A stretch of 64,000 bases of DNA, from contig CANMSH010000001.1 in assembly GCA_947500525.1 (NCBI GenBank), forward strand, positions 496,001 to 560,000, in the 5' to 3' direction. Made by a program: the position numbers and the translations under genes. This document shows, in pieces, positions 28,641-37,166 of the stretch. Source of the DNA: an uncultured Flavobacteriaceae bacterium (GTDB lineage: Bacteria; Bacteroidota; Bacteroidia; Flavobacteriales; Flavobacteriaceae). The stretch's first letter is position 1. Every line of letters begins with the position of its first letter. Below the pieces are notes generated by a model. It searched no databases. It was not told where the DNA came from and saw only the letters and a program-made list of their open reading frames with translations.

Positions 28641-29912
28641 ATGACCAAAATCATATCTGGCTTTTCCAAGTTTACAAAACAAGAAAAGATAAATTGGATA
28701 GCGAGCACTTTTTTTACAGAAAAAGAAGATGCTGTTAGTGTTTTAAAGAAATATTGGAATAGTGATGAAAACTTACAACAATTACATGATGAGTTTATAG
28801 AAAATACTATTTCTAATTTCTATGTTCCTTATGGTGTTGCTCCTAATTTTATTATTAATGGTATTGATTATGCTATTCCAATGGCCGTTGAGGAGAGTTC
28901 TGTTGTTGCAGCGGCATCACTTGTTGCAAAATTTTGGAGTGCAAGGGGCGGATTTAAAGCAAAAGTCGTTTCTACCACGAAAATAGGGCAGGTACACTTT
29001 ATGTATAACGGAGATTTCAAGGCGTTAGAGACTTATTTTGAAGAAATAAAACCTTCGTTGTTCGAAGTGACTGATACAATCACTAAGAATATGAGAAAAC
29101 GTGGTGGTGGAATTTTGGACCTTGAGTTACGGGATAAAAGTGATAAATTAAATAATTACTATCAAATTCATGCTTCTTTTGAAACAAAGGATAGTATGGG
29201 TGCTAACTTTATTAATTCTTGTTTAGAGGCCATTGCCAAGAAATTTAAAAAAGAGGGGATAGAAATTGTGATGAGTATCTTGTCAAATTATATACCCGAG
29301 TGTTTGGTTAGGGCTGAGGTGGGTTGTAGCATTGATGAATTGGGGGAAAATGGAGTTGAATTTGCCCAAAAATTTCAACAGGCTGTTCAAATTGCAAATG
29401 TAGAACCTCACAGGGCAGTAACACACAACAAAGGTATCATGAACGGTATTGATGCGGTTGTACTAGCTACAGGTAACGACTTCAGAGCAATAGAGGCTGG
29501 AGCACATGCCTTTGCTGCAAAAGACGGACAGTATAAAAGTTTGACGCATTGTGAAGTGAATGATGGAATTTTTAAATTTTGGATTGAAATTCCTTTGGCG
29601 TTAGGAACAGTTGGTGGTTTAACAGCTTTACATCCTCTAGCAAAATTATCTTTAGAACTCTTGCAAAAACCATCAGCAAGAGAATTAATGCAAATAGTTG
29701 CAGTGGCAGGATTAGCGCAAAACTTTGCCGCTTTAAGAGCGTTGGTTACAACGGGAATCCAAGAAGGACATATGAAAATGCACTTACAGAATATTTTAAA
29801 TCAATTAGGAGCGTCGGAAAAGGAAAAACAAGAACTTACCACTTACTTTAAGAAACGACCAGTATCGCATAGCGCTGTGGTCTCGGCCTATGCTAAAATG
29901 AAAGAATTATAA
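28641..29912 (+). CDS. Hydroxymethylglutaryl-CoA reductase, class II
   Basis: A 423-residue enzyme that converts HMG-CoA and mevalonate into each other. The catalytic Glu lies in PMAVEESSVVAAAS, DSMGANFINSCLEA is the dinucleotide-binding region, SNYIPECLVRAEV and the ATGNDFRAIEAGAHAFAA block follow, and a catalytic Lys precedes in HNKGIMNG. Class II enzymes of this kind in flavobacteria run in the mevalonate pathway to isoprenoids (menaquinone, carotenoids). No N-terminal membrane domain is present, so it is cytosolic. I place the start at ATG 28641 rather than TTG 28614, because a promoter element overlaps the latter. Confidence 0.94.
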   Translation: MTKIISGFSKFTKQEKINWIASTFFTEKEDAVSVLKKYWNSDENLQQLHDEFIENTISNFYVPYGVAPNFIINGIDYAIPMAVEESSVVAAASLVAKFWSARGGFKAKVVSTTKIGQVHFMYNGDFKALETYFEEIKPSLFEVTDTITKNMRKRGGGILDLELRDKSDKLNNYYQIHASFETKDSMGANFINSCLEAIAKKFKKEGIEIVMSILSNYIPECLVRAEVGCSIDELGENGVEFAQKFQQAVQIANVEPHRAVTHNKGIMNGIDAVVLATGNDFRAIEAGAHAFAAKDGQYKSLTHCEVNDGIFKFWIEIPLALGTVGGLTALHPLAKLSLELLQKPSARELMQIVAVAGLAQNFAALRALVTTGIQEGHMKMHLQNILNQLGASEKEKQELTTYFKKRPVSHSAVVSAYAKMKEL

Positions 29913-29976
29913 GCTTAACTAATAATTAAATAGCAATATTCTATCTTATTCGATAGGCTTTTAGATGCAAAGTTTC

Positions 29977-29984
29977 TATCTTTG
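29977..29984 (+). promoter_or_regulatory. -7 promoter element before the superoxide dismutase gene
   Basis: TATCTTTG fits TAnnTTTG, 37 nt before the ATG. Just upstream a CTATC/GATAG hairpin followed by CTTTTAG (29941-29963) may end the preceding transcript. Confidence 0.45.
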
Positions 29985-30020
29985 AAAAACAAAGAAGTTT
30001 AACATAAAAAAATATAAATC

Positions 30021-30629
30021 ATGGCTTTTGAATTACCAGAATTAGGCTACGCATATGACGCCTTAGAACCACATATAGATGCAAGAACAATGGAAATTCA
30101 CCATTCGAAACATCACAATGGATATACAACTAAATTAAATGCTGCAATAGAAGGTACTGATCTTGCTGGAAAATCGATAGAAGATATTTTAGGAGACTTA
30201 GATATGAATAACAAAGGCGTTAGAAATAACGGCGGAGGTTTTTTCAATCATAGTTTATTTTGGTCTATCATGAATCCTGAAGATAAAGGACGCCTATCGG
30301 GCCCTTTAAGAGATGCAGTAGAAGCGGCTTATGGATCTTTTGATGCTTTTAAAGATGCTTTTGCAAAGGCAGCAGCTACGCAATTTGGTTCAGGTTGGGC
30401 ATGGTTATGTGTTCATAAAGGAGGTAAGGTAGAAGTATGCTCAACTCCTAATCAAGACAACACATTAATGCCAGGAGTTGGTTGTGGAGGAACACCAATT
30501 TTAGGAATTGACGTTTGGGAACACGCGTATTATTTAAATTATCAAAACCGAAGACCAGATTATATCAACGCATTTTTCAATGTAGTTAACTGGAACGAAG
30601 TAGAAAGACGATATGACGCGGCAAAATAG
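30021..30629 (+). CDS. Superoxide dismutase, Mn/Fe family
   Basis: A 202-residue cytosolic dismutase that turns superoxide into oxygen and peroxide. Metal ligands are His in the N-terminal HHSKHH region, His in FFNHSLFW, and Asp and His in the family signature DVWEHAYY. The second-sphere Gln that separates metal types appears as NQDN in the C-terminal half, the position used by Mn enzymes; the Fe-type Ala-Gln is absent at GGGFFNH. It is therefore likely Mn-dependent or cambialistic. No signal peptide is present. It is convergent with the flavoprotein gene, 14 nt apart. Confidence 0.95.
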   Translation: MAFELPELGYAYDALEPHIDARTMEIHHSKHHNGYTTKLNAAIEGTDLAGKSIEDILGDLDMNNKGVRNNGGGFFNHSLFWSIMNPEDKGRLSGPLRDAVEAAYGSFDAFKDAFAKAAATQFGSGWAWLCVHKGGKVEVCSTPNQDNTLMPGVGCGGTPILGIDVWEHAYYLNYQNRRPDYINAFFNVVNWNEVERRYDAAK

Positions 30630-30643
30630 GCAGCGAAAAGTGC

Positions 30644-31867
30644 TTATATTAAAGTTTGAGCAATCGTTTTGCCTACAATATATCCGCCAGTCCAGGCATT
30701 TTGAAAGTTAAAACCTCCTGTGACGGCATCAATATTTAAAACCTCTCCTGCAAAGAAGAGGTTTTTGTTTTTCTTACTTTCGAAACGTTTAAAATTCACT
30801 TCATTAAGAGCAACACCTCCGGCAGTAACAAACTCTTCTTTAAAGGTAGTCTTTCCGTTTGCATTAAAAACACAAGCTGTAAGTTGCTTGGTAAGATGTT
30901 CTAATTGCTTATTAGAAAGATCTGCCCAATTTTGTACGGTTTTAATTTCTGAAGCGATTCCTAGTTGTTCCCAAAGACGTTTCGGAATTTCTAAAAAAGG
31001 AGATTTTAACAGAACTTGTTTTTTAGGCGAAACTTTTTTTATGTTTTTCAATTCCTCTAAAACGTGCTGATGCGATTTCGAAAGCCAATTGACCAGAACG
31101 TTGTATTGATAATTTTTTTCAGCCAAAAAACGTGCAGCAAAAGCAGATAATTTGAGCACTGCGGGGCCGCTAATGCCCCAATGTGTTATTAGTAAAGGAC
31201 CATTGCTTTCAAATGGGGAGTTGATAATAGAAACACTTGCGTTTGAAACAGAAACTCCTGGAATATCACGAATACGTTTGTCGTTTATTTTAAATGTAAA
31301 TAATGAGGGAACTGGTGGTATAATTGTGTGCTTAAATTGAGAAGAGACCAAGTCCCAAAATTTAGGACTACTACCCGTTGCAATAACAATGGCATCGGCC
31401 ATAAATTCAGCTGAACTCGTTGTTATTTTATACTGATTTTGACTTTTGGAAATTGACAAAACGTTTTGATTCAATTCTAACTTTACACCTGCATTTTCTG
31501 AAGCCTTTATGAAACAGTCGATAATTGTTTGAGAAGAGTTTGCTGTTGGAAAAACCCGATTATCGTCTTCTATTTTTAAAGAAACGCCGCGGTCTTCGAA
31601 CCATTGCATTGTATCACCTGTCATAAACTGATGAAATGGCCCTAATAGTTCTTTGTCGCCGCGAGGATAAAATTCACAGAGTTCTTTAGGGTCGAAGCAT
31701 GCATGGGTGACGTTACATCGTCCACCTCCCGAAATTTTTACTTTTTGAAGAACATTTTTAGTTTTTTCAAGAATCAGAACATCCAAATTGGGGTTTGTTT
31801 CTGCTGCCGTAATTGCGGTAAAAAATCCAGCGGCCCCACCGCCAATAATTACTACTTTTCGATTCAT
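30644..31867 (-). CDS. NAD(P)/FAD-dependent oxidoreductase of the HI0933/BaiN family
   Basis: A 407-residue flavoprotein. The N-terminal dinucleotide fold is VVIIGGGAAGFFTAITAAE, followed by the family motif KISGGGRCNVTH, a second FAD motif (IVIATGSSPKFW) and the C-terminal FFAGEVLNIDAVTGGFNFQNAWTGGYIVG. Some family members reduce bile acids or act in rRNA or lipid chemistry, but the common bacterial role is not settled. Its start overlaps the stop of the GHMP kinase gene by 4 nt (ATGA on the minus strand), so it is the last gene of the panC operon. Confidence 0.85.
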   Translation of the reverse strand: MNRKVVIIGGGAAGFFTAITAAETNPNLDVLILEKTKNVLQKVKISGGGRCNVTHACFDPKELCEFYPRGDKELLGPFHQFMTGDTMQWFEDRGVSLKIEDDNRVFPTANSSQTIIDCFIKASENAGVKLELNQNVLSISKSQNQYKITTSSAEFMADAIVIATGSSPKFWDLVSSQFKHTIIPPVPSLFTFKINDKRIRDIPGVSVSNASVSIINSPFESNGPLLITHWGISGPAVLKLSAFAARFLAEKNYQYNVLVNWLSKSHQHVLEELKNIKKVSPKKQVLLKSPFLEIPKRLWEQLGIASEIKTVQNWADLSNKQLEHLTKQLTACVFNANGKTTFKEEFVTAGGVALNEVNFKRFESKKNKNLFFAGEVLNIDAVTGGFNFQNAWTGGYIVGKTIAQTLI

Positions 31868-32796
31868 AATATCATGTCTTGATATGTAATAATTGTAGAA
31901 AAACCCTTATCCTCGAAGTATTTTGGTGTGTCTTCAGATCCCGTTGCCAATATAAAATCGCCCCCCCAAGCTCCTAAACTTTTTATTTTACCAAAATAAT
32001 CAGAAAACATGCGCAATTGTATGGGCTTTTGATCAATGATTGAAGAAATTATTTGCTCATGTTCTACCATTAAGACCTCGAAATGAGACAGTGTAGAACA
32101 GGTAATGAATTCTTTTGTTAGTGCAGAAACTTGTCCTGCTAAAGTATCAATATTTCCTTTAAATTTTTTGTACTGAGCAATTCCTTCTCTACTGTTTTGT
32201 TTTTTATTGAGATGCACAAAGTAGAGCTTATCCTTAAAACTTGGATCAAACTTTAACGTGGCTTCTACAGAAGGTTTACCGTCTAGTAAACGATATACAA
32301 TTGGTGTATTATTTTGAGCACAAGCAATATCATAAGCGCTTCCACCAAAGGTATTGAATTGTAAGTCAAAGGCATTAACTTCGGCCCATTGTGCGATATT
32401 ATTTATTAATGTTGAGGAAGAACCTAACCCCCAATTTCTTGGAAATGTAAGCGTTGATTTGACATAGAAACCCTGTTTTGTTGTGAGGAACTCAGGATTC
32501 ATTTTTTTCGACTCTAATAATATGTTCTGAAGATTTTCGGCTAGTATATCATTACCACCATCTTCATTAGCGTCGAATGTTGCACTGATGATTCTTAGTC
32601 GGGGCAGATCAAAAATTACTTGTAACCACCGTTCGTTTGTATGTGTAAAGCTTTCCCAAACTAGCTCTTGTTCTTGTATTGTAGAAATGGTTAAATTTTG
32701 GTTATACTTGGTGGGTAGGGCTAATGATTTTGCACCATCAAGCACTAAATATTCTCCTGTAATCAATAACTTTCCATTACTATTAAAAGAAGTCAT
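31864..32796 (-). CDS. GHMP family kinase, flavobacterial GYDIA type (mevalonate-pathway candidate)
   Basis: A 310-residue kinase. The N-terminus NGKLLITGEYLVLDGAKSLA is the GHMP motif 1 as in mevalonate and phosphomevalonate kinases; the ATP loop is RNWGLGSSSTL; the next motif is GGSAYDIACAQ, matching the GYDIA subfamily that occurs across Bacteroidota with mevalonate genes. ATP-dependent phosphorylation of mevalonate or phosphomevalonate is the inferred reaction. The HMG-CoA reductase gene lies 2 kb away, which fits. It starts 5 nt after the membrane protein gene and overlaps the flavoprotein gene. Confidence 0.85.
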   Translation of the reverse strand: MTSFNSNGKLLITGEYLVLDGAKSLALPTKYNQNLTISTIQEQELVWESFTHTNERWLQVIFDLPRLRIISATFDANEDGGNDILAENLQNILLESKKMNPEFLTTKQGFYVKSTLTFPRNWGLGSSSTLINNIAQWAEVNAFDLQFNTFGGSAYDIACAQNNTPIVYRLLDGKPSVEATLKFDPSFKDKLYFVHLNKKQNSREGIAQYKKFKGNIDTLAGQVSALTKEFITCSTLSHFEVLMVEHEQIISSIIDQKPIQLRMFSDYFGKIKSLGAWGGDFILATGSEDTPKYFEDKGFSTIITYQDMIL

Positions 32797-32801
32797 ACAA
32801 T

Positions 32802-33773
32802 TTAGTTTTTGCTTCTATTATACAGGGGAAGAAGTAAAAATGATAATCCACCAAAAACGATAATCATAACAGTTTGAGCTGTCCACATGAGCCATCCGAA
32901 AGCTTTGGCTGGGTTTTCCTCTACTCCGTATAATATGAATACTGCTGCTACTGCCACCGGATAGCTTCCTAAGCCACCATTGGTAAGAGCCATACTTAGG
33001 CCACCCGCAACAAACCCAACGATAATAGCTTCAAAAGGTAAATTCGTAGTTTCTGGAATTGCAAAAGTCGCGGTATAGAACATCATAACATACATGAACC
33101 AAATGAAGATAGTATGAAATATAAATGCCCATTTCTTTTGCATAGAAAAGATACTAACGGCACCTTCTAATAAACCATTTACAAAAGCTTTCACTTTGGC
33201 AAAAAATCCGGTTTGTGCTTTTTGAATCAGTTTGTACCCCACAAAACCAAGTATGCACATGACACCTAAAATAACAAGACTGATTAAAGTACTTGAAATA
33301 CCATCTTTAAACAAATATCCTTTAATTAATTCTGCTTGCGATATAAAGGCAACACCTATAATTGAAAGCAACAAAATAACATCTGCAATTCGTTCTGCAA
33401 TAATAGTTCCTATTGCTTTTTCGAAAGGAATATTTTCATATTTGGAAATGGCAGTTCCTCTCGCCACATCTCCAGCTCTAGGAATTGCTAAGTTTACGAG
33501 GTAAGCCATTAAAACAGTCATCATACTGTTCGCAAATTTTGGTTTGTATCCAAGAGGATCAAGCAAGAACTGCCAACGATAGGCACGCGAAAAATGACTT
33601 AGAATTCCACAAGTTAAAGATAAAGCGACCCACCAGTAATTTGCCGACTTTAATGAATTAAGAATATCTTGTTTGTCTTGCGGAGATAATTGTGCTAAAA
33701 AATACCATATCAAACCTATACCTATAGTAATTGGTATAAGGGTTAAGAGTGTTTTTTTTAATTTAGGTTTCAA
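32802..33773 (-). CDS. Lysylphosphatidylglycerol synthase-like transmembrane protein (UPF0104)
   Basis: A 323-residue membrane protein with about eight helices and no soluble synthase domain. It shows the family marks: FSRAYRWQFLLDP in the second helix region, NLAIPRAGDVARGTAISKYENIPFEKAIGTIIAERIAD, and GGLSMALTNGGLGSYPVAVAAVF. The PRAGDxxR motif is typical of flippase-type or dolichol-P-glucose synthetase-annotated UPF0104 proteins. The lipid handled is unknown. It is the second gene of the panC operon, 32 nt after panC and 5 nt before the GHMP kinase. Confidence 0.85.
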   Translation of the reverse strand: MKPKLKKTLLTLIPITIGIGLIWYFLAQLSPQDKQDILNSLKSANYWWVALSLTCGILSHFSRAYRWQFLLDPLGYKPKFANSMMTVLMAYLVNLAIPRAGDVARGTAISKYENIPFEKAIGTIIAERIADVILLLSIIGVAFISQAELIKGYLFKDGISSTLISLVILGVMCILGFVGYKLIQKAQTGFFAKVKAFVNGLLEGAVSIFSMQKKWAFIFHTIFIWFMYVMMFYTATFAIPETTNLPFEAIIVGFVAGGLSMALTNGGLGSYPVAVAAVFILYGVEENPAKAFGWLMWTAQTVMIIVFGGLSFLLLPLYNRSKN

Positions 33774-33805
33774 AAACTGTAAGTATAATTAGCGAGCAAA
33801 AATAC

Positions 33806-34648
33806 TTAATTTAAAGCTATATTATCAATTAATCGAATCTTTCCGGCGAAAGCGGCAATAAAACCTCTGTATTTATTCCCTTTTCTTTTTCTAGAAATTG
33901 TTTTTAACGTTTGAGCATTCGCAATTTCAAAATACTCAAGTTCTAAATAGGGATGTTGACGAAACTGTTCATGAACCCATTGATCTACTTTTAGAGCCGA
34001 TTGCTTTTCAAATTTTAGTTTAGCTTCTCGGAGTGTCTTATAGATAAAAGGAGCAACTTCTCTATGTTTTGTTGAAAGGCGCGCATTGCGTGAGCTCATA
34101 GCTAAGCCATCTTTTTCACGATGAATTTTGCATCCAACAATTTTTATTGGAATGTTATAAGTAGTTACCAATTTTTTAATAATTTGAAGTTGTTGAAAAT
34201 CTTTTTCTCCGAAATAGGCGTTTGTAGGTTCTACAATTTCAAATAATCTTTTTACAATAGTTCCTACACCATCGAAATGACCTTCCCTGAATTTTCCTTC
34301 CATGGCATGTTCTAATCCTCCAAAAGTAAATTTCGTTGAGTGAATGTTATTTTCATAGATATCATTGGCTGATGGCGCAAAAACAAAATCACAGTTTACT
34401 TGTTCCAGAAGCTTCGTGTCACGTTCAAGAGTACGCGGATATTTTTTTAGATCTTCTTTATTATCGAATTGCGTGGGATTTACAAAAATACTTACCACTG
34501 CAATATCATTGGCTTGTTGGGCTTCTTTTATAAGTGATAAATGCCCTTCATGTAGAGCGCCCATGGTCGGAACAAAGCCAATAGAGTGACTTTTTCTTAC
34601 ATCTAAGAGCGCATCTTTTAGTGACTGGGTTGTGAGGCAAACGAGCAT
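33806..34648 (-). CDS. panC: Pantoate-beta-alanine ligase
   Basis: A 280-residue pantothenate synthetase, full length. It condenses pantoate with beta-alanine using ATP, the last step of vitamin B5 synthesis. The nucleotide loop is FVPTMGALHEGHLSLI with the HxGH motif; FVNPTQFDNKEDLKKYPRT, EGKFREGHFDGVGTIVKRLF, FGEKDFQQLQ and MSSRNARL complete the signature set. It starts 104 nt from the divergent glycogen-synthase-like gene. In many relatives panD follows panC; here the next gene is the membrane protein instead. Confidence 0.97.
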   Translation of the reverse strand: MLVCLTTQSLKDALLDVRKSHSIGFVPTMGALHEGHLSLIKEAQQANDIAVVSIFVNPTQFDNKEDLKKYPRTLERDTKLLEQVNCDFVFAPSANDIYENNIHSTKFTFGGLEHAMEGKFREGHFDGVGTIVKRLFEIVEPTNAYFGEKDFQQLQIIKKLVTTYNIPIKIVGCKIHREKDGLAMSSRNARLSTKHREVAPFIYKTLREAKLKFEKQSALKVDQWVHEQFRQHPYLELEYFEIANAQTLKTISRKRKGNKYRGFIAAFAGKIRLIDNIALN

Positions 34649-34720
34649 GAAATAATGTTAAGGATTTTGTTAAAAGCGTGTAAACATACTATTTTAAGTT
34701 TAAATCTACTTAAATTTTTG

Positions 34721-34728
34721 TAATTTTG
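34721..34728 (+). promoter_or_regulatory. -7 promoter element before the glycogen-synthase-like gene
   Basis: TAATTTTG fits TAnnTTTG and overlaps the in-frame TTG at 34726. That favours the ATG at 34753 as the true start, with a leader near 20 nt. Confidence 0.45.
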
Positions 34729-34752
34729 CAGCACCCTAACAAAGACGGATTT

Positions 34753-35559
34753 ATGAAAGACAAGAGAATATTATATGTATCTTCTGAAGTAGTACCATAT
34801 TTACCAGAAAATGAAACGGCAAATATGTCCTTTGAAGTATCAAGAGAGATGCATAATAAAGGCGCTCAAATTCGAATCTTTATGCCAAGATTCGGTGTGA
34901 TAAATGAGCGTAGACATCAATTACATGAGGTAATTAGATTGTCTGGAATGAATCTTATCATCAATGACATGGATATGCCGTTGATTATTAAAGTTGCTTC
35001 TATTCCAAAAGAAAGAATGCAAGTATACTTTATTGATAATGATGAGTATTTTAAGCGTAAGGCGTTGTATACAGATGAAGATGGAAAGTTATTTAATGAT
35101 AATGACGAACGAGCCATATTCTTTGCAAAAGGTGTAGTTGAAACTGTAAAAAAATTAAACTGGGCACCAGATATAATTCATGTTCATGGTTGGATGGCTT
35201 CGTTACTGCCTTTATACCTAAGAGAGTATTATAAGAATGATCCATTGTTTTCTGAAAGTAAAATAGTGACTTCTCTTTATAATAATGAATTTGAAGGGGT
35301 TTTGAGTAAGGATATGGTTGAAAAAATTAAATTCGATTCTATTTCTGAGGAAAAATTAGCTTCCTTAACTAAGGCTGATCACTCAAACCTTCTAAAGATT
35401 GCTATTGAAAATTCTGATGCTGTGATTAAAGGAAGTGAAGAACTCTCTACTGAAATAGAAGAACACATAAAAACTACCGAAACACCTGCTTTAGATTTTC
35501 AACCTTTCGATAATTTTACCGAAGCATATTCTAACTTTTACCTAACCGAAGTTTTATAA
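34753..35559 (+). CDS. Short glycogen/starch synthase-like protein (N-terminal GT5 domain only)
   Basis: A 268-residue protein that matches only the N-terminal (GT5) half of glycogen synthase: ILYVSSEVVPYLPEN at the start, IRIFMPRFGVINERRHQ, then DIIHVHGWMASLLPLYLREYY. A full enzyme is about 470 residues with a second GT1 domain that binds ADP-glucose, and has KTGGLGDV after the SE(V/A)xP motif. Here that motif is replaced by LPENETANMS and the second domain is missing. It is therefore probably not catalytic. The same short form occurs next to panC in many flavobacteria (family knowledge). It is followed 27 nt later by a DUF4270 lipoprotein gene. Confidence 0.8.
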   Translation: MKDKRILYVSSEVVPYLPENETANMSFEVSREMHNKGAQIRIFMPRFGVINERRHQLHEVIRLSGMNLIINDMDMPLIIKVASIPKERMQVYFIDNDEYFKRKALYTDEDGKLFNDNDERAIFFAKGVVETVKKLNWAPDIIHVHGWMASLLPLYLREYYKNDPLFSESKIVTSLYNNEFEGVLSKDMVEKIKFDSISEEKLASLTKADHSNLLKIAIENSDAVIKGSEELSTEIEEHIKTTETPALDFQPFDNFTEAYSNFYLTEVL

Positions 35560-35586
35560 TTAATCTTTTAAAATTTAAAATAGTTT

Positions 35587-37146
35587 ATGACAGCTAAATT
35601 TATAAACAGCATTAAGTCTGTTTTTTTATTTTGTATATCTCTATTAGGTATAGTTTCTTGTGAGAGAGACTTTGAAAATGTAGGAGTTTCGTTAGTAGAT
35701 AATAACTTGTTCGATACATCTCAAAGAGATTTTGAAGTTGTCGCATATACTAAAAATGTGGATTCTTCCAGAGTTGATAATGTGCCAATTTATAATTTGG
35801 GAATCTATAAAGATGATAATTTTGGTGCTATAAATACCTCATTTGTAACACAAATAGGTCTTACTGTTGGTCGTTCTTTTGGCCTAAATCCGGTGATTGA
35901 TACAGTGATCATTGACATACCTTATTTTTCAACACGTCAGTCTGAAGATAATTCAGACGGAACACCTAATTTCGAACTTGACTCTATTTTAGGAAATCAA
36001 GAATTAGAATACACAATGACGGTGAAAAGGTTATCTACTTTTTTGAATTTATTGGATCCTAATGACCCTACAAGGATAAAACGTTACTATTCTGATGAAA
36101 CTTATGATGGTAATACCGAGCTTTATTCTGGTCTTTTCAAACCGAACAAAAATGATACTGTTTTATTTGTAAAAAGAAGTTTATTTGAAGGAACACAACG
36201 CATAGATACTATTAAAGAAGATAACCTAAGCCCTTCAATTAAATTACCTTTAGATGAAACAGAGATAGAACGTATCTTTATTACAGAACCTACAGAAAGT
36301 GATTTAGCGAGTTTAGAAAACTTTGTTCAATATTTTCGAGGTTTTCTCTTTGAAACATCAGGGTCTGATGGCTCGTTGATGTCGTTGAGTATGTCCGATG
36401 CTACCTTTAATATTTATTATACAAATGAAATACTGACTGATGAGGAAGGTGTTGATTTAAATGGAGATGGTGATACTGACGATATGGATGTACCGGTAAA
36501 AACCAAACAAACACTGACTTTACCTTTTTCCGGAATTCGAGCGAGTACTTATGTGCGAGATTATTCTGGAGCAGATATTGAGACGTTTATTAATACCCCT
36601 AATATAACTGAAGGAGAAGAGAATTTGTATGTGCAAGGATCGGCAGGATCAATTGCTGAAATTGATCTATTTAAAGATGTAGACTTAGATGAAATAAGAG
36701 ATAATAACTGGCTTATAAATGGAGCAATTCTTGATTTATATGTGGTTGACGATCCTGATAACAGAAATGTTCCAGAAAGACTTTATTTGTACAATGCTGA
36801 GCAAAATTCGGCAATTAGAGACGTTATTTCTGAACGTCAAGTGAATGGCATCGGTGGATTTTTAGAAAGAGAAGATGATACGAATAGACCAATAAGATAC
36901 CGTTTCTCAATTACTGATTATATATCTGAAGTTTTAAAATCAGAAGACCCATTGGCAGTTTCAAAATTGGCGGTAAAAGTCTATCACCCTACTGATGATC
37001 CAGCACCAACTTCTTTTACAGACACTATTATCAGAGATTTTAGTTGGGTGCCTAAAGGAGTGGTTTTACGAGGAAATAAGGATAATGGAAGTACAGATGA
37101 AACAAGATTAAAGTTAAGAATATATTATACAGAAAATAACAACTAA
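35587..37146 (+). CDS. DUF4270 family lipoprotein
   Basis: A 519-residue precursor with a lipoprotein signal: hydrophobic stretch SVFLFCISLLGIVSC, where the final Cys is the lipidation site (lipobox LLGIVSC), followed by ERDFENVG. The mature part is rich in beta structure and Asp/Thr, with GAINTSFVTQIGL near residue 80 and the family-typical DLYVVDDPDNRNVPERLYLYN region near 380. DUF4270 proteins are outer-membrane or periplasmic lipoproteins of unknown role, frequently found between glycogen-synthase-like and glmS genes in flavobacteria. It is 20 nt upstream of glmS. Confidence 0.85.
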   Translation: MTAKFINSIKSVFLFCISLLGIVSCERDFENVGVSLVDNNLFDTSQRDFEVVAYTKNVDSSRVDNVPIYNLGIYKDDNFGAINTSFVTQIGLTVGRSFGLNPVIDTVIIDIPYFSTRQSEDNSDGTPNFELDSILGNQELEYTMTVKRLSTFLNLLDPNDPTRIKRYYSDETYDGNTELYSGLFKPNKNDTVLFVKRSLFEGTQRIDTIKEDNLSPSIKLPLDETEIERIFITEPTESDLASLENFVQYFRGFLFETSGSDGSLMSLSMSDATFNIYYTNEILTDEEGVDLNGDGDTDDMDVPVKTKQTLTLPFSGIRASTYVRDYSGADIETFINTPNITEGEENLYVQGSAGSIAEIDLFKDVDLDEIRDNNWLINGAILDLYVVDDPDNRNVPERLYLYNAEQNSAIRDVISERQVNGIGGFLEREDDTNRPIRYRFSITDYISEVLKSEDPLAVSKLAVKVYHPTDDPAPTSFTDTIIRDFSWVPKGVVLRGNKDNGSTDETRLKLRIYYTENNN

Positions 37147-37166
37147 ATTTAAAAAAAGCATTTGCT

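Noticed and set aside
34726..34752. TTG start of the glycogen-synthase-like gene
   Set aside because: It overlaps the TAATTTTG promoter element; ATG 34753 begins at the domain.
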